Below, in pieces: positions 18,001 through 27,003 of a stretch of DNA of 64,000 bases (the first letter of the stretch is position 1; each line of letters starts with the position of its first letter). The notes under the pieces were generated by a model, which was not told the origin of the DNA, did no database searches, and saw only the letters and a program-made list of their open reading frames with translations. A program made the position numbers and the translations under genes. The stretch is taken from positions 1,631,501 through 1,695,500 of the forward strand of contig NC_014623.1 of NCBI RefSeq assembly GCF_000165485.1. The letters run 5' to 3'. Source of the stretch: Stigmatella aurantiaca DW4/3-1 (GTDB lineage Bacteria > Myxococcota > Myxococcia > Myxococcales > Myxococcaceae).

Positions 18001-19185
18001 GCCGGGCCCCCCGTCGTCTTGCCCGGGAAGGACTCGGAGCAGGCGCTGCCATGGACGATCCTCACCTATGTCCGGCGTACGCATGAGCCAGTGTTCATCG
18101 GCGATGCCTCCAAACCCCATCCGTTTTCGTCCGACGAGTACCTGGCGCGCAGCGGGGCGCGCTCCGTGCTGTGCCTGCCGCTGATGCGCCAGGAGCAGTT
18201 CTCCGGAGCGCTGTACCTGGAGAACAATCTGGCCACCAACGCCTTCAGCCCCGCGCGGCTGGCGTTGCTGGGACACATTGCCTCTCAGGCGGCCATCTCC
18301 ATCGAAAATGCAAGACTCTACGCGGACGTGGAGCGCGCCCGGGAACTCACACAGGCCCATGCCCGGCTGGTGGACACTGCCCGCGCGGTCGGCATGGCCG
18401 AGGGGGCCTCCAATGTGCTGCACAACGTGGGCAATGTGCTCACCAGCGCCGTCATCAACCTCGAGATGATGCACCATGCGGTGGGCTCCTCGCGTTTCGG
18501 CCGGCTCAAGCAGGCCACCGCCCTGATTTTGAAGCACCGTGAGGGGCTGGCGGAATTCCTGGCGCCGGGAGCGCGTGGTGGCAACCTGCCGAGCTACCTG
18601 GCCGCGCTGGCCGAAGAGCTGATCGGCGAGCAGACGCGCTTGGTGGAAGACATCGATGCGATGAGTCGGCACATCGAGCATATCCGTGCCATTGTGCAGG
18701 TTCAGCAGACGTATGCCAGAACGTCGCTGATGACGGAGGAATGCGATCTGGCTCAGCTCATCGACGATGCCCTGCGCATCCAGATGGCGGCGCTCAAGCG
18801 TCATGGGGTGGTCCTCCGGTGCGAGATCGCTCCGGTTCCCATGCTGAAGGTGGACAAGCACAAGGTGCTACAGATCCTCATCAACCTCATCAGCAACGCG
18901 AAGCACGCCCTGGATGGAGTCCCCGAAGGAAAGCGCAACCTGTGTGTGCGGTTGGTGGGAGAGGGCAAGCGGGTGCGCATCCAGGTGGTGGACGATGGAA
19001 TGGGCATCGCGCCGGAGGTCCGGGAGAAGCTCTTCACGCATGGCTTCACCACGCGCCCTGAAGGCCACGGCTTCGGCTTGCATTCGAGCGCGCTGGCGGC
19101 GCAGATGCTGGGAGGTCGCCTCACGCTGGAGAGCCAGGGCACGGGGAAGGGCGCCGTGGCGACACTGGAGTTTCCTTTGCCTTGA
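15083..19185 (+). pseudogene. Decayed Ser/Thr kinase-ATPase-TPR-GAF-histidine kinase gene
   Basis: Collinear with the intact gene at 30985-36258 but broken into at least six frames. The start MLDIPGYKVLGTIRATGSNVL is followed by loss of most of the kinase N-lobe and a frame change near 15150. A kinase C-lobe with intact HKDIKPSN and DFG motifs and an AAA ATPase (SVYSGIGKSS) follow to ~16555. A short deletion and frameshift there leads to a frame ending at the TGA near 16822. Further frames cover 16815-17023, ~17000-17490, 17490-17950 (TPR region, start of GAF) and 17975-19185 (rest of GAF, histidine-kinase core with N and G boxes). The last 400 codons are uninterrupted and could still be translated. 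Six separate lesions make sequencing error an unlikely cause. Confidence 0.85.
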
Positions 19186-19550
19186 GGTCGAGGCCGCTCC
19201 CCCGAGGCGGCTCATCCGCCCCTCCACCATGTCACCGGCTTGGCGTTTAAAGCGATTTATTATCGAATTTCGATGAGTGAGAAGGGACTGCGATCCGCGC
19301 CCGGTGCAAAAAGGAACGATTCTTTGCATAGCTTGGCGGTGCCCTGCCTCTTTAGCAGGGCACTGACTTGGCTTGGGCCTCACAGCGCCCTCTTTGGCAA
19401 GCAAGACCAATAAAAGAATTGCTCTTGAAGTCAAAGCCAGAGTAACCAGGCCAACCAGCATCCCTCCGCAGCGGTGAACTTCTCTTTTCGGTCCAAATGA
19501 GAAGCTTGCGCGACGGGTCTTTCAAACCAAGGAAATGCAGACAATCCATT
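19186..19550. other. Intergenic region with one hairpin
   Basis: About 365 bases after the kinase pseudogene. It holds an 8-bp hairpin at 19340-19362 (TGCCCTGC/GCAGGGCA, 7-nt loop), possibly a terminator, and a short dyad ATCGA-ATT-TCGAT near 19263. No gene was seen. The AT-richer stretch 19400-19500 probably carries the promoter of the next gene, but no consensus elements stand out. Confidence 0.45.
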
Positions 19551-20453
19551 ATGGGTATGAATTGCGAGAAGAGTTGGAGGACAGGCGGCGTAATCAGGGC
19601 GCTTTCCCTCGTCATGCTGGCGGCATGCGGAGATATGGCGCAGAGCGCGGGGTCAACTTCCGTGGGGCAGCATTCCCCGGTGAAGACGGAGGAGGCCTGC
19701 ATTGAGGTGGACCTGGGCGGGTACAACCTGTTCCTGCTGGAGGACTACAGCGGGGGCCACGATGTGATGGGCAAGGTGGCGGCGGGAGGAGACATTCACC
19801 TGACGGACTTCGCGGTGGGTGCTGGGTTGAGCGGGGACATCTCCAACACGCTGGTGGCCGGTGGAAACCTGGCGCTCTCGCGAGGAGGAGTGTGGGGAGA
19901 TGCCCGGTACGCGGGCAGCTACAGCGCGGACCAGACGGTGGTCTTCCCCCGTGGCTCGGCCGCACAGGGCACGCCCATCGACTTCGCCGAGCGTGGCGCC
20001 AAGCTGAGGCAGCTCTCTGCCCAGTTGGCGGGGCTGACGGTGAACGGCACCACGGTGCGCGAGAACTGGGGAGGCCTCTTCCTGCGTGGCACAGCGCCGG
20101 ACACCAACGTCTTCGAGGTGAACGCCAGTGCCATCACCGGGGCGAAGCTCTTGTCCATCGAAGCTCCGGCCAACTCGTTGGCGGTGGTGAACATCCGTGG
20201 AGCCTCGGCCACGTTCACCGGCTTTGGCCAGACGTTCAGCGGGGGCATCGACCAGCAGGGGGTGCTGTTCAACTTCGTGGATGCCACCGGCATCGAGGCG
20301 CATGGCTACGGCTTCTGGGGCACGGTGTTGGCTCCCTTCGCCGACGTCACCTTCAATGATGGAAGCTGGGATGGAGGCATCTACGCCAAGTCCCTGACGG
20401 GCAATGCCGAGGGCCACATCAACCCTCTGAAGGACCACGACATCTGCCTGTAG
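19551..20453 (+). CDS. Choice-of-anchor-A family lipoprotein
   Basis: 300 residues: a signal with lipobox (VMLAAC), a ~35-residue linker, then one anchor-A domain (LGGYNLFLLEDYSGGHDVMG, later TFSGGIDQQGVLFNFVDATG and GHINPLKDHDICL). It is paralogous over its whole length to the last ~250 residues of the protein at 6746-10546. The ATG at 19551 is chosen because it gives a normal signal peptide; ATGs at 19497 and 19557 are alternatives and none has a strong ribosome-binding site. Anchor-A domains occur in bacterial surface and biofilm-matrix proteins; the precise role is unknown. Confidence 0.8.
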   Translation: MGMNCEKSWRTGGVIRALSLVMLAACGDMAQSAGSTSVGQHSPVKTEEACIEVDLGGYNLFLLEDYSGGHDVMGKVAAGGDIHLTDFAVGAGLSGDISNTLVAGGNLALSRGGVWGDARYAGSYSADQTVVFPRGSAAQGTPIDFAERGAKLRQLSAQLAGLTVNGTTVRENWGGLFLRGTAPDTNVFEVNASAITGAKLLSIEAPANSLAVVNIRGASATFTGFGQTFSGGIDQQGVLFNFVDATGIEAHGYGFWGTVLAPFADVTFNDGSWDGGIYAKSLTGNAEGHINPLKDHDICL

Positions 20454-20471
20454 GCGCGCGGTTGTGAGGAC

Positions 20472-20509
20472 AAGGAGCCCCCTGTCCCGAGTGGAGACGG
20501 GGGCTCCTT
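20472..20509. terminator. Bidirectional hairpin terminator
   Basis: A perfect 11-bp stem (AAGGAGCCCCC with GGGGGCTCCTT, 16-nt loop) lies 18 nt after the anchor-A gene and 14 nt beyond the stop of the convergent exporter gene. The A-rich/T-rich stem ends let it work in both directions. Confidence 0.75.
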
Positions 20510-20523
20510 CAGGACAGGGTGGG

Positions 20524-21762
20524 TTAGAGCACCCGGCGTGAGGGGACCAGCGCGTTGGCGAAGAGCAGGCCGACGGCGATAGCGACCGCCACCAGGAGCA
20601 TGGAGAAAGCGGTGCCTACCCCCGTCACCACATCCCGCGCCAGCAGGGACTCCAGGCTCCGAAAGCCCAGGCTTCCCGGGACCAGCAACATCATTCCTGG
20701 GACGAGGGTGACGACTGCAGGGCGGTTTCGAAGCCGGGCCATCGCGTTGCTGGCCATGCCGAGCAGGAGCGCTCCGACAAAGGCTCCCAGCTCCGTGCCC
20801 AGGCCGTGGGCTCCCAATCGGGCGCCTCCAAAGGCGAGGGCCCCCGCTGTCACGATCCATCCGATGTCCTCCGGGCGCGCCCGGAAGAGGACGGTCACCG
20901 CGAGCGCCACCACCACCAAGGCGCCCACCACCGTCCAGAAGGGGAGGGGGGAGGGGGAAAGCGGGGGAAGCGGTTCAGGCAACAGTCCGGCCAGTCTGCC
21001 TCCCAGGGCCACGCCAAAGGTGAGCTGTAAGAAGACAAGCACCGCGCCCGTCAGCCGGGAGGTGCCTGAGATGAGGTTGCGCGTGGCCAGCTCATTGATG
21101 GCCACGGTGAGTCCCAAGCCCGGCAACAGGACGATGAGGCCCGAGAGGGTGGCCACCTGGACGGACAGGGGCCCAAAGATGCTCGCTGCCGCCACGGCCA
21201 GGACCGAGGACAGGAGCGCGGCGGCTGATTCCAGCACGCGGGCTGCACGGGAGCCGCGGCGCAGCACCTGGTCGAGCACTCCAATGGAGAGGCTGCTCAG
21301 CCCGGCGACGCACATCTCCCGAGGTCCTCCGCCGAACAACCTCGCGGCAGCACCGGCTGCCAGTGTCCAGCAGAGCAGGGTGACGAGGAGCCCATAACGC
21401 GGGGGGGCTTGGAGAATGGCCTCCACCCGCTGGGTTCCCAGCTCCGGTGAGAGCTTGTCGTGAATGACCTCGTAGGTGAGCGCATCCAGCAGCGTCAGCC
21501 GCTCCAGATCTATCTCCCCGGGCTCCACGCGAATGAGACTCGTCTGGAGCAACTCGGGAGTACCGAACGAGGCGAAGATGGACGTGGGGGTGGAGAAGAA
21601 ACGCGCCTCCACGCCGAAGCGTTCCGACACCTGGCGAAGCTGCTCCTCCAGCCGGTGGGCGGGGGTTCCATACTGGTGGAGGGCTTTTCCCAGCCGCAGG
21701 ATGAATGCCACCACGGGGCCTGGGGGCGTCTGGCGGAATGCAGGGGGAAACTCGGGGGGCAT
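20524..21762 (-). CDS. Threonine/serine exporter (ThrE) family protein
   Basis: 412 residues. The N-terminal half is the ThrE domain (FILRLGKALHQYGTPAHRLEE, then FFSTPTSIFASF), a cytosolic segment followed by five helices. The second half is the ThrE_2 domain with five more helices (VTLVPGMMLLVPGSLGFRSLE), so this is a fused two-domain exporter. Family members export threonine and serine from the cytoplasm. The start at 21762 begins the conserved region; the longer open frame upstream looks non-coding. It stands alone, divergent from the next gene. Confidence 0.85.
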   Translation of the reverse strand: MPPEFPPAFRQTPPGPVVAFILRLGKALHQYGTPAHRLEEQLRQVSERFGVEARFFSTPTSIFASFGTPELLQTSLIRVEPGEIDLERLTLLDALTYEVIHDKLSPELGTQRVEAILQAPPRYGLLVTLLCWTLAAGAAARLFGGGPREMCVAGLSSLSIGVLDQVLRRGSRAARVLESAAALLSSVLAVAAASIFGPLSVQVATLSGLIVLLPGLGLTVAINELATRNLISGTSRLTGAVLVFLQLTFGVALGGRLAGLLPEPLPPLSPSPLPFWTVVGALVVVALAVTVLFRARPEDIGWIVTAGALAFGGARLGAHGLGTELGAFVGALLLGMASNAMARLRNRPAVVTLVPGMMLLVPGSLGFRSLESLLARDVVTGVGTAFSMLLVAVAIAVGLLFANALVPSRRVL

Positions 21763-21959
21763 CACGCGCGGCACATGGCAGAGCCCCTGGAGCGAGTCAA
21801 TCAACGGCGCTCCCTCCTGGAGGGTTCCGTACGGCCAGTACCGGCTGGGCTGCGTGCGGCGGAGGTGATCGCCGCACGCATGAAGGCCGCCTCTCCCTGG
21901 GAGACGGTGAAGCGGATATCCTGCGTGGTGAGGCGCGACCGGTGGTTCTGGAGACACAC

Positions 21960-22556
21960 ATGCAAGGCGAGATCGAATTCTGGTTCGACTTCGCGAGCAC
22001 CTACTCCTACGTGGCGGCGATGCGCATCGAGGAGGCCTCGGCGAGGGTAGGGGCGCGGGTGCTCTGGCGTCCGTTTCTGCTGGGACCCATCTTCGAAGCG
22101 CAACAGGGGATCAAGGATTCGCCGTTCAATGTGAACCCGGCACGGGGCCTCTATATGTGGAGGGACCTTGAACGGCTCTGCGCGAAGTACCGGCTGCCCT
22201 GGCGGCGGCCATCCGTGTTCCCCCAGAACAGTACGCTCGCGTCCCGGATCGCAGCCGTGGCCACCGAGGAGTCATGGGGGCCAGATTACGTGCGCGCCGT
22301 CTTTCGCGCGAACTTCGCCGAGGCGCGGGACATTGCCGCTCGGAGGGTCGTTGAATCGCTGCTCGCCCAGGTGGGAGCAGATCCCCAGGCAGTGTTTGCC
22401 CGGGCGGAGCTATCGGAGAACAAGCCGCGCCTTCGGGAGTTGACCACGCAAGCAGTGCGGCTCGGCATCTTCGGCGCGCCCAACTTCATCGTGAACGGCG
22501 AGCTGTTCTTTGGGCAAGATCGGCTGGAAGACGCGCTCGCGCTTCTCTCGGAGTGA
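21960..22556 (+). CDS. DsbA-family oxidoreductase, 2-hydroxychromene-2-carboxylate isomerase type
   Basis: 198 residues with the GST-kappa/DsbA fold. IEFWFDFASTYSYVAA at the start carries the Ser that replaces Cys in the isomerase subgroup, and GIFGAPNFIVNGELFFGQDRL near the end is the cis-Pro and loop motif. Characterised relatives isomerise hydroxychromene carboxylates with glutathione in naphthalene breakdown; no such pathway is visible here, so the substrate is open. The ATG at 21960 starts the conserved domain; the frame is open upstream but codon use there is poor. Confidence 0.85.
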   Translation: MQGEIEFWFDFASTYSYVAAMRIEEASARVGARVLWRPFLLGPIFEAQQGIKDSPFNVNPARGLYMWRDLERLCAKYRLPWRRPSVFPQNSTLASRIAAVATEESWGPDYVRAVFRANFAEARDIAARRVVESLLAQVGADPQAVFARAELSENKPRLRELTTQAVRLGIFGAPNFIVNGELFFGQDRLEDALALLSE

Positions 22557-22588
22557 CGAGGCGGGTCGGCCGGGAGTCCGACAAGCGG

Positions 22589-23578
22589 TCAGAGGCCGCG
22601 CACGGAGTGGGGTTGATAGGGCGCCTCCAAGGATTTGAGTTCCTCCGGGGTTAGCTTTATCTCCACCGCGCCGATGGCGGCCTCCAAGTGCTCCAGCTTC
22701 GTCGCACCGATGATGGGGGCCACCACGGCGGGCTTGGACAGAAGCCACGCGAGCGACACGGCGGCAGGCGTGTCGCCGCGGGCCGACGCGACCTTCCGCA
22801 CCATCTCCACCACGTCCCAGTCATGAGGGTTGTCGTAGAGCGTTGCCGCGAAGGCATCCGAGCCTGCGCGCGTGGTCGTTTGCTTGTCGTCCAAGGATTT
22901 ACGGGTGCCCGCGAGTAACCCGCGTGCGAGCGGGGACCAGGGGATCACCCCGATGCCTTCCTCTTCACACAGGGGCATCATCTCTCGCTCCTCCTCTCGA
23001 TAGAGGAGGTTGTAGTGGTTCTGCATGGACACGAAGCGTGCCCAGCCGTGGCGCTCGGACAGGCTCAGGGCCTTGGCGAACTTCCACGCGGCAGAAGAGC
23101 TCGCGCCGATGTAGCGCACCTTGCCCTGCCGCACGAGCAGGTCCAGTGCCGCCAACGTCTCCTCGAGAGGGGTGTTCGGATCCATGCGATGAAGCTGGTA
23201 CAGATCGATCGTCTCCACCCCCAGCCGCTTGAGGCTTGCCTCGCACCCCTGCACGATGTGCTTGCGCGACAAGCCGCTCATGTTGGGCCGGTCACTCATG
23301 GGGTTGAAGACCTTGGTGGCAATGACCACCTCCTCCAGCCGCGCATACTGGCGAAGGGCGCGACCGGTGACCTCCTCGCTCATTCCGAGCGAGTACATGT
23401 CCGCCGTGTCGAAGAAGTTGATACCCGCTTCCACGGCTCGCCGGAAGAACGGCTGCGAGGCCTCTTCGTCGAGCACCCAGGGGCGCCACTTGGAACTGCC
23501 ATAGCTCATGCATCCCAGGCAGATGCGGGACACCTTCAGGCCGGTATGTCCGAGATTCACGTAGTGCACGGGCCCCAT
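22589..23578 (-). CDS. Aldo/keto reductase
   Basis: 329 residues, a complete NADPH-dependent AKR barrel of the YajO/Tas-like group. The catalytic tetrad is visible: Asp57 and Tyr62 (FFDTADMY), Lys89 (IATKV) and His130 (YQLHRMD). The C-terminal coenzyme-binding segment VVAPIIGATKLEHLEAA is intact. GGGAGG before the ATG at 23578 sets the start; about 100 upstream codons in frame are non-coding. It is convergent with the DsbA-family gene and divergent from the GH43 pair. The substrate cannot be told from sequence. Confidence 0.88.
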   Translation of the reverse strand: MGPVHYVNLGHTGLKVSRICLGCMSYGSSKWRPWVLDEEASQPFFRRAVEAGINFFDTADMYSLGMSEEVTGRALRQYARLEEVVIATKVFNPMSDRPNMSGLSRKHIVQGCEASLKRLGVETIDLYQLHRMDPNTPLEETLAALDLLVRQGKVRYIGASSSAAWKFAKALSLSERHGWARFVSMQNHYNLLYREEEREMMPLCEEEGIGVIPWSPLARGLLAGTRKSLDDKQTTTRAGSDAFAATLYDNPHDWDVVEMVRKVASARGDTPAAVSLAWLLSKPAVVAPIIGATKLEHLEAAIGAVEIKLTPEELKSLEAPYQPHSVRGL

Positions 23579-23821
23579 TCCTCCCGGGCTTCCCCCCTGG
23601 ACACAAGAGGGAAGCGGCTGATTGCACGGTGATGGACGCTTGGCCGCCACCGGTCTGCCGGTCAGCGGTGGTGGCCGACGCCGGGGACGGGGACGTGCGC
23701 TGGCGCGGGAAGTGGCTGCAACGTGGCACGTGGATGACGCAATGCAGTGCATGAGTAATGCGGCGCGTCGACAAGACAATATGATTTCAGTGTCTTGACC
23801 GCAAACCCGGAAGGAGTTCAC

Positions 23822-23878
23822 ATGGGCGGGCTTCAGACCGCTGATGTTCGACTCGCGGCCTCGTCCCCACCCCCCTGA
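23822..23878 (+). CDS. Possible 18-residue leader peptide
   Basis: GGAAGGAG lies 5 nt before an ATG that opens an 18-codon frame (MGGLQTADVRLAASSPPP) ending in consecutive proline codons and TGA, 90 nt upstream of the GH43 start. The ribosome-binding site is better than that of most genes here. It could be a regulatory upstream frame or chance; no known leader peptide resembles it. Confidence 0.25.
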   Translation: MGGLQTADVRLAASSPPP

Positions 23879-23932
23879 GGAGTCCTGCCCATGCGACAAG
23901 AAAAAACGGAGAACGGTCTGGCCTGTCCCGAA

Positions 23933-23948
23933 ATGTTAGCGCTCACAT
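23933..23948. promoter_or_regulatory. LacI/GalR-family operator upstream of the arabinofuranosidase genes
   Basis: ATGTTAGCGCTCACAT is a 16-bp palindrome with a single mismatch and a central CG, the standard shape of LacI-family operators; sites close to TGTTAGCGCTAACA control plant-sugar genes in several bacteria. It ends 20 nt before the chosen GH43 start, so the bases between 23891 and 23969 are more likely leader than coding. The regulator gene is not in the window. Confidence 0.6.
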
Positions 23949-23968
23949 CCGAGGAGGGAACTCAGTGG

Positions 23969-25273
23969 ATGCGGCCCCGGGAAAGGGCGCCTGGCGTATC
24001 GCTCCTGGCGTTCTGCATGACGGCCTTGGTGACGCTCACGCTCCATTCGGCGCCAGCCTCTGCCGCCACCAACGTGTACACCATGAGCGCATTCACGAAC
24101 TCCAGTGAATCGAACATGTATGTGTACCAGTCGTATAACGGAACCCATTACGGGCTGATGAAAGGGCCCGCCTATACGCCTCCGTCGGGGTTGATCCGCG
24201 ACCCCAGCATCCTCAAGCACACCGACGGGCTGTATTACGTGACCTACACCACGAACTGGGAAGGCAATACGATTGGTTTCGCGACGAGCTCTGACCGCGT
24301 GAACTGGACCTTTCTTCAGAACGTGACGCTCCCGGTCGCGAACCTGCAGAACACCTGGGCACCCGAGTGGTTCAAGGACAGCGACGGCAGCGTCAACATC
24401 ATCGTCTCGCTGCGCACCACCGGTACTTCCAACTTCACCCCCCATGTCATCAAGGCGCGCAACAGCGCACTGACCTCATGGTCGAGTCCTGTTCCCCTCT
24501 CTGGATTGGGTCCCAATTACATCGACACCTTCATCGTCAAGCTTGGGAGCACCTACCATGCGTTCACCAAGAATGAGACGAGCAAGTACATCGAGTACGC
24601 GACGTCTTCCAGCCTGACCGGACCCTACACCTTCAAAGGTACTGGGGATTGGGCTGGCTGGGGGAACTGGCTGGAGGGTCCGGCCCTGGTCCAGGTGGAC
24701 AATGGCTCGTGGCGGATCTTCTTCGACGGATACACGGTCTCAAAATACTACTACAGCGATTCGTCTAACACCTTCGCTTCCTGGTCGGCCAAGAAGGAGC
24801 TTCCTTCGCTCACGGGGTTCGTCCGGCATCTGACCGTGCTGAAAGAAACGGGACAGGCCGGTGACATCCGGCGGCTCCAGTCATTCAACTTCCAGACCTA
24901 CTTCGTCCGCCATTACAACTATCAGGCCCGCCTGGATCAGAATGTCTCCCCGGCCGAGGATTCGCAGTTCCGCATCGTTCCCGGACTGGCCGATGGCAGT
25001 GCCGTGTCGTTCGAGGCGGTCAATCTTCCTGGCTACTTCCTGAGGCATAACGACAACGTGCTGGTGCTGGCGAAGAATGACGGCACGAGTCTGTTCAAGC
25101 AGGACGCCACCTTCCTGGATGTCGCGGGACTGGCGAACTCGAGCTGGACTTCCTATCAGGCGTACAACGTCCCGGGTTCGTATATCCGCCACTACAACTA
25201 CACGCTTCGTATCGAGCCCATCACCACCTCGATCTCGCAGTCGGACGCGACGTTCCGGGAGATCAGCCCATGA
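23969..25273 (+). CDS. Secreted GH43-type arabinofuranosidase with AbfB domain
   Basis: 434 residues. A Sec signal (RRERAP-like basic start, hydrophobic core, SAPASA cleavage) leads into a five-bladed propeller of the GH43 clan. The catalytic base is Asp78 in GLIRDPSILKH and the probable general acid Glu lies in LEGPALVQV; WAPEW near residue 131 is also typical. From DIRRLQSFNFQTYFVRHYN to the end is an AbfB (CBM42) arabinose-binding domain. It should release arabinose from arabinoxylan or arabinan outside the cell. An upstream ATG at 23891 would place a LacI operator inside the coding region; the GAGGAGGGA before 23969 favours the shorter form. It overlaps the next gene by ATGA. Confidence 0.85.
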   Translation: MRPRERAPGVSLLAFCMTALVTLTLHSAPASAATNVYTMSAFTNSSESNMYVYQSYNGTHYGLMKGPAYTPPSGLIRDPSILKHTDGLYYVTYTTNWEGNTIGFATSSDRVNWTFLQNVTLPVANLQNTWAPEWFKDSDGSVNIIVSLRTTGTSNFTPHVIKARNSALTSWSSPVPLSGLGPNYIDTFIVKLGSTYHAFTKNETSKYIEYATSSSLTGPYTFKGTGDWAGWGNWLEGPALVQVDNGSWRIFFDGYTVSKYYYSDSSNTFASWSAKKELPSLTGFVRHLTVLKETGQAGDIRRLQSFNFQTYFVRHYNYQARLDQNVSPAEDSQFRIVPGLADGSAVSFEAVNLPGYFLRHNDNVLVLAKNDGTSLFKQDATFLDVAGLANSSWTSYQAYNVPGSYIRHYNYTLRIEPITTSISQSDATFREISP

Positions 25274-26697
25274 TCCAGGAAGCAAAGAGAGGGTACCCGA
25301 TGGCGAGACACTTGGCGGCGGTGATCATGGCTTTGCAGCTTGCGGCGTCAACCGCTCTGGCTGCACCCCCGCAGTATGCGAACTCCCTGATACTCCAGCG
25401 GGCCGATGCTCACATTTACAAGCACACGGATGGCTACTACTACTTCACGGCGTCTGTTCCGGAGTACGACCGGATCATCTTGAGGCGCGCGACGTCGATT
25501 CAAGGCCTGGCCTCCGCGGCGGAGACGGTCATCTGGCGAAAGCATGCCTCTGGCGAGATGGGAGCGCACATCTGGGCGCCGGAGATCCACTTCATCGGGG
25601 GCAAGTGGTACATCTATTTCGCGGCGGGAGCCTCCAACGATATCTGGAGGATCCGCATGTATGCCCTCGAGAGCAGCAGTGCCAATCCGCTGACTGGCGC
25701 TTGGACCGAGAAGGGTCGCATCTCTTCGGGGCTGGATTCATTCTCGCTCGATGCCACCACATTCGAGCACAACGGCCAGCGGTACATGCTCTGGGCCCAA
25801 TCGAACCCGGACAGCAATGTGTACATCGCGAAAATGAGCAGTCCGACTACGCTGTCGGGAGCCGCCGTGTTGCTGACGAAGCCCGAGTACACCTGGGAGA
25901 CCCAGGGCTACCGGGTCAACGAGGGGCCCGCGGTTCTCAAGAAGAACGGGAAGATCTTCGTCACCTACTCCGCCAGCAAGACCGATGACCGCTACTGCTT
26001 GGGGATGCTGACGGCCTCTGAGAGCAGCGATCTGCTGAATCCGGCTTCCTGGAAGAAGTCAGCAGTCCCGGTGCTCGTCAGCAATGTGAACACGAGTCAA
26101 TACGGACCGGGTCACAACTCTTTCACCGTGTCCGAGGATGGGCAGAGCGATCTTCTGGTCTACCATGCCCGGAACTACAAAGCGATCAGCGGAGATCCGC
26201 TGTACGACCCGAACCGCCATACCCGCGTGCAGAAGATTTACTGGAACGAGGATGGAACGCCCAACTTCGGGATTCCGTTGGCGGATGGCGCCACGCCTTT
26301 CCGGTTCAAGTCGTACAACCAGCCGTCCCATGTGATTCGACACTGGGAGTTCCGGGGGAAGCTTGAGACGAATGTGACCAATCTGGCCGATTCGCAGTTC
26401 AGGCTCGTACCGGGCCTTGCCGCCTCTGGCGCAGTCTCGTTCGAGTCGGCGAACTACCCAGGCTACTACCTGCGTCACAAGAACTTCGAGGTCTGGGTGG
26501 AGAAGAGTGATGGGTCCACCTCGTTCAAGAACGATGCGTCGTTCTACCAGCGCGCGGGATTGGCGGACAGCGGGGGATTGTCGTTCGAGTCGTACAACTA
26601 TCCCGGCCGGTATCTTCGCCACTCCAACTTCCTGCTCTATGTCCAGGCGGTGTCCACTGCCACGGACCGTGCCGACGCGACCTTCATCGCCGATTGA
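25270..26697 (+). CDS. Second secreted GH43 arabinofuranosidase with AbfB domain
   Basis: 475 residues with a Sec signal (LQLAASTALA) and a GH43 propeller: DAHIYKHTDGYYYFTAS for the first Asp, HIWAPEIHFIGGKWYIYF, LDATTF and NEGPAVLKKNGK for the acid region, and GPGHNSF late in the domain. An AbfB domain follows (~340-475; SYNQPSHVIRHWEF, NYPGYYLRHKNFEV). It starts within the stop of the previous gene (ATGA overlap), so the two are translationally coupled; an ATG at 25300 with AGAGAGGG ahead is an alternative start. The two enzymes are only distantly alike in the catalytic part and probably act on different linkages. Confidence 0.87.
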   Translation: MIQEAKRGYPMARHLAAVIMALQLAASTALAAPPQYANSLILQRADAHIYKHTDGYYYFTASVPEYDRIILRRATSIQGLASAAETVIWRKHASGEMGAHIWAPEIHFIGGKWYIYFAAGASNDIWRIRMYALESSSANPLTGAWTEKGRISSGLDSFSLDATTFEHNGQRYMLWAQSNPDSNVYIAKMSSPTTLSGAAVLLTKPEYTWETQGYRVNEGPAVLKKNGKIFVTYSASKTDDRYCLGMLTASESSDLLNPASWKKSAVPVLVSNVNTSQYGPGHNSFTVSEDGQSDLLVYHARNYKAISGDPLYDPNRHTRVQKIYWNEDGTPNFGIPLADGATPFRFKSYNQPSHVIRHWEFRGKLETNVTNLADSQFRLVPGLAASGAVSFESANYPGYYLRHKNFEVWVEKSDGSTSFKNDASFYQRAGLADSGGLSFESYNYPGRYLRHSNFLLYVQAVSTATDRADATFIAD

Positions 26698-27003
26698 ACT
26701 CCGTTGCTGAAGGGGGGCTGCGCAGGGGCTGTCCTGGAGACAGTCCCTGGTGATGTTCTCTCGGCACTCATTGAACCGCTTGACCAGACCGATCTCCATG
26801 CTCGTGCTCGTTCTGGGTTGATGTATGCGCATGTGGTAGTGGACCGCTGCACAAGTGCTTGGGTGAGGAGCCGGAGGTCCTCCTGGTGGTTCAGGCGTGA
26901 AGGGAGAGCGCCACAGAGTAAAAAGGATCGAGCGTGTAACCGCTTTGGCCGTCGTGCGTAGAGCGTTTATCCACCGCGCGGCCCGTGCCGCAGGGAATCC
27001 GAC
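26698..27003. other. Intergenic region with terminator only
   Basis: About 305 bases between the GH43 pair and the YceI gene. Apart from the hairpin at 26724 and the YceI ribosome-binding site (AGGGAA near 26993), nothing was recognised. A half LacI-type site (TGTAACCGCT near 26935) is too weak to call. Confidence 0.45.
26724..26748. terminator. Hairpin terminator after the GH43 operon
   Basis: A 10-bp stem with one G-T wobble (AGGGGCTGTC with GACAGTCCCT, loop CTGGA) starts 27 nt after the stop. No T-run follows. Confidence 0.55.

Larger units (their letters stand above)
23579..23968. other. Regulatory region between the aldo/keto reductase and GH43 genes
   Basis: About 390 bases holding the promoters of two divergent units. 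It contains a 7-12-7 inverted repeat (CAAGACA at 23772, TGTCTTG at 23791), a short leader frame at 23822 and a LacI-type operator at 23933. The part next to the reductase (23580-23760) shows nothing recognisable. Confidence 0.55.

Noticed and set aside
19321-19370. Possible -24/-12 promoter (TTGGCGGTGCCCTGC) before the second anchor-A gene
   Set aside because: The GG to GC spacing is one base short of the strict sigma-54 requirement, and the bases form an obvious hairpin.
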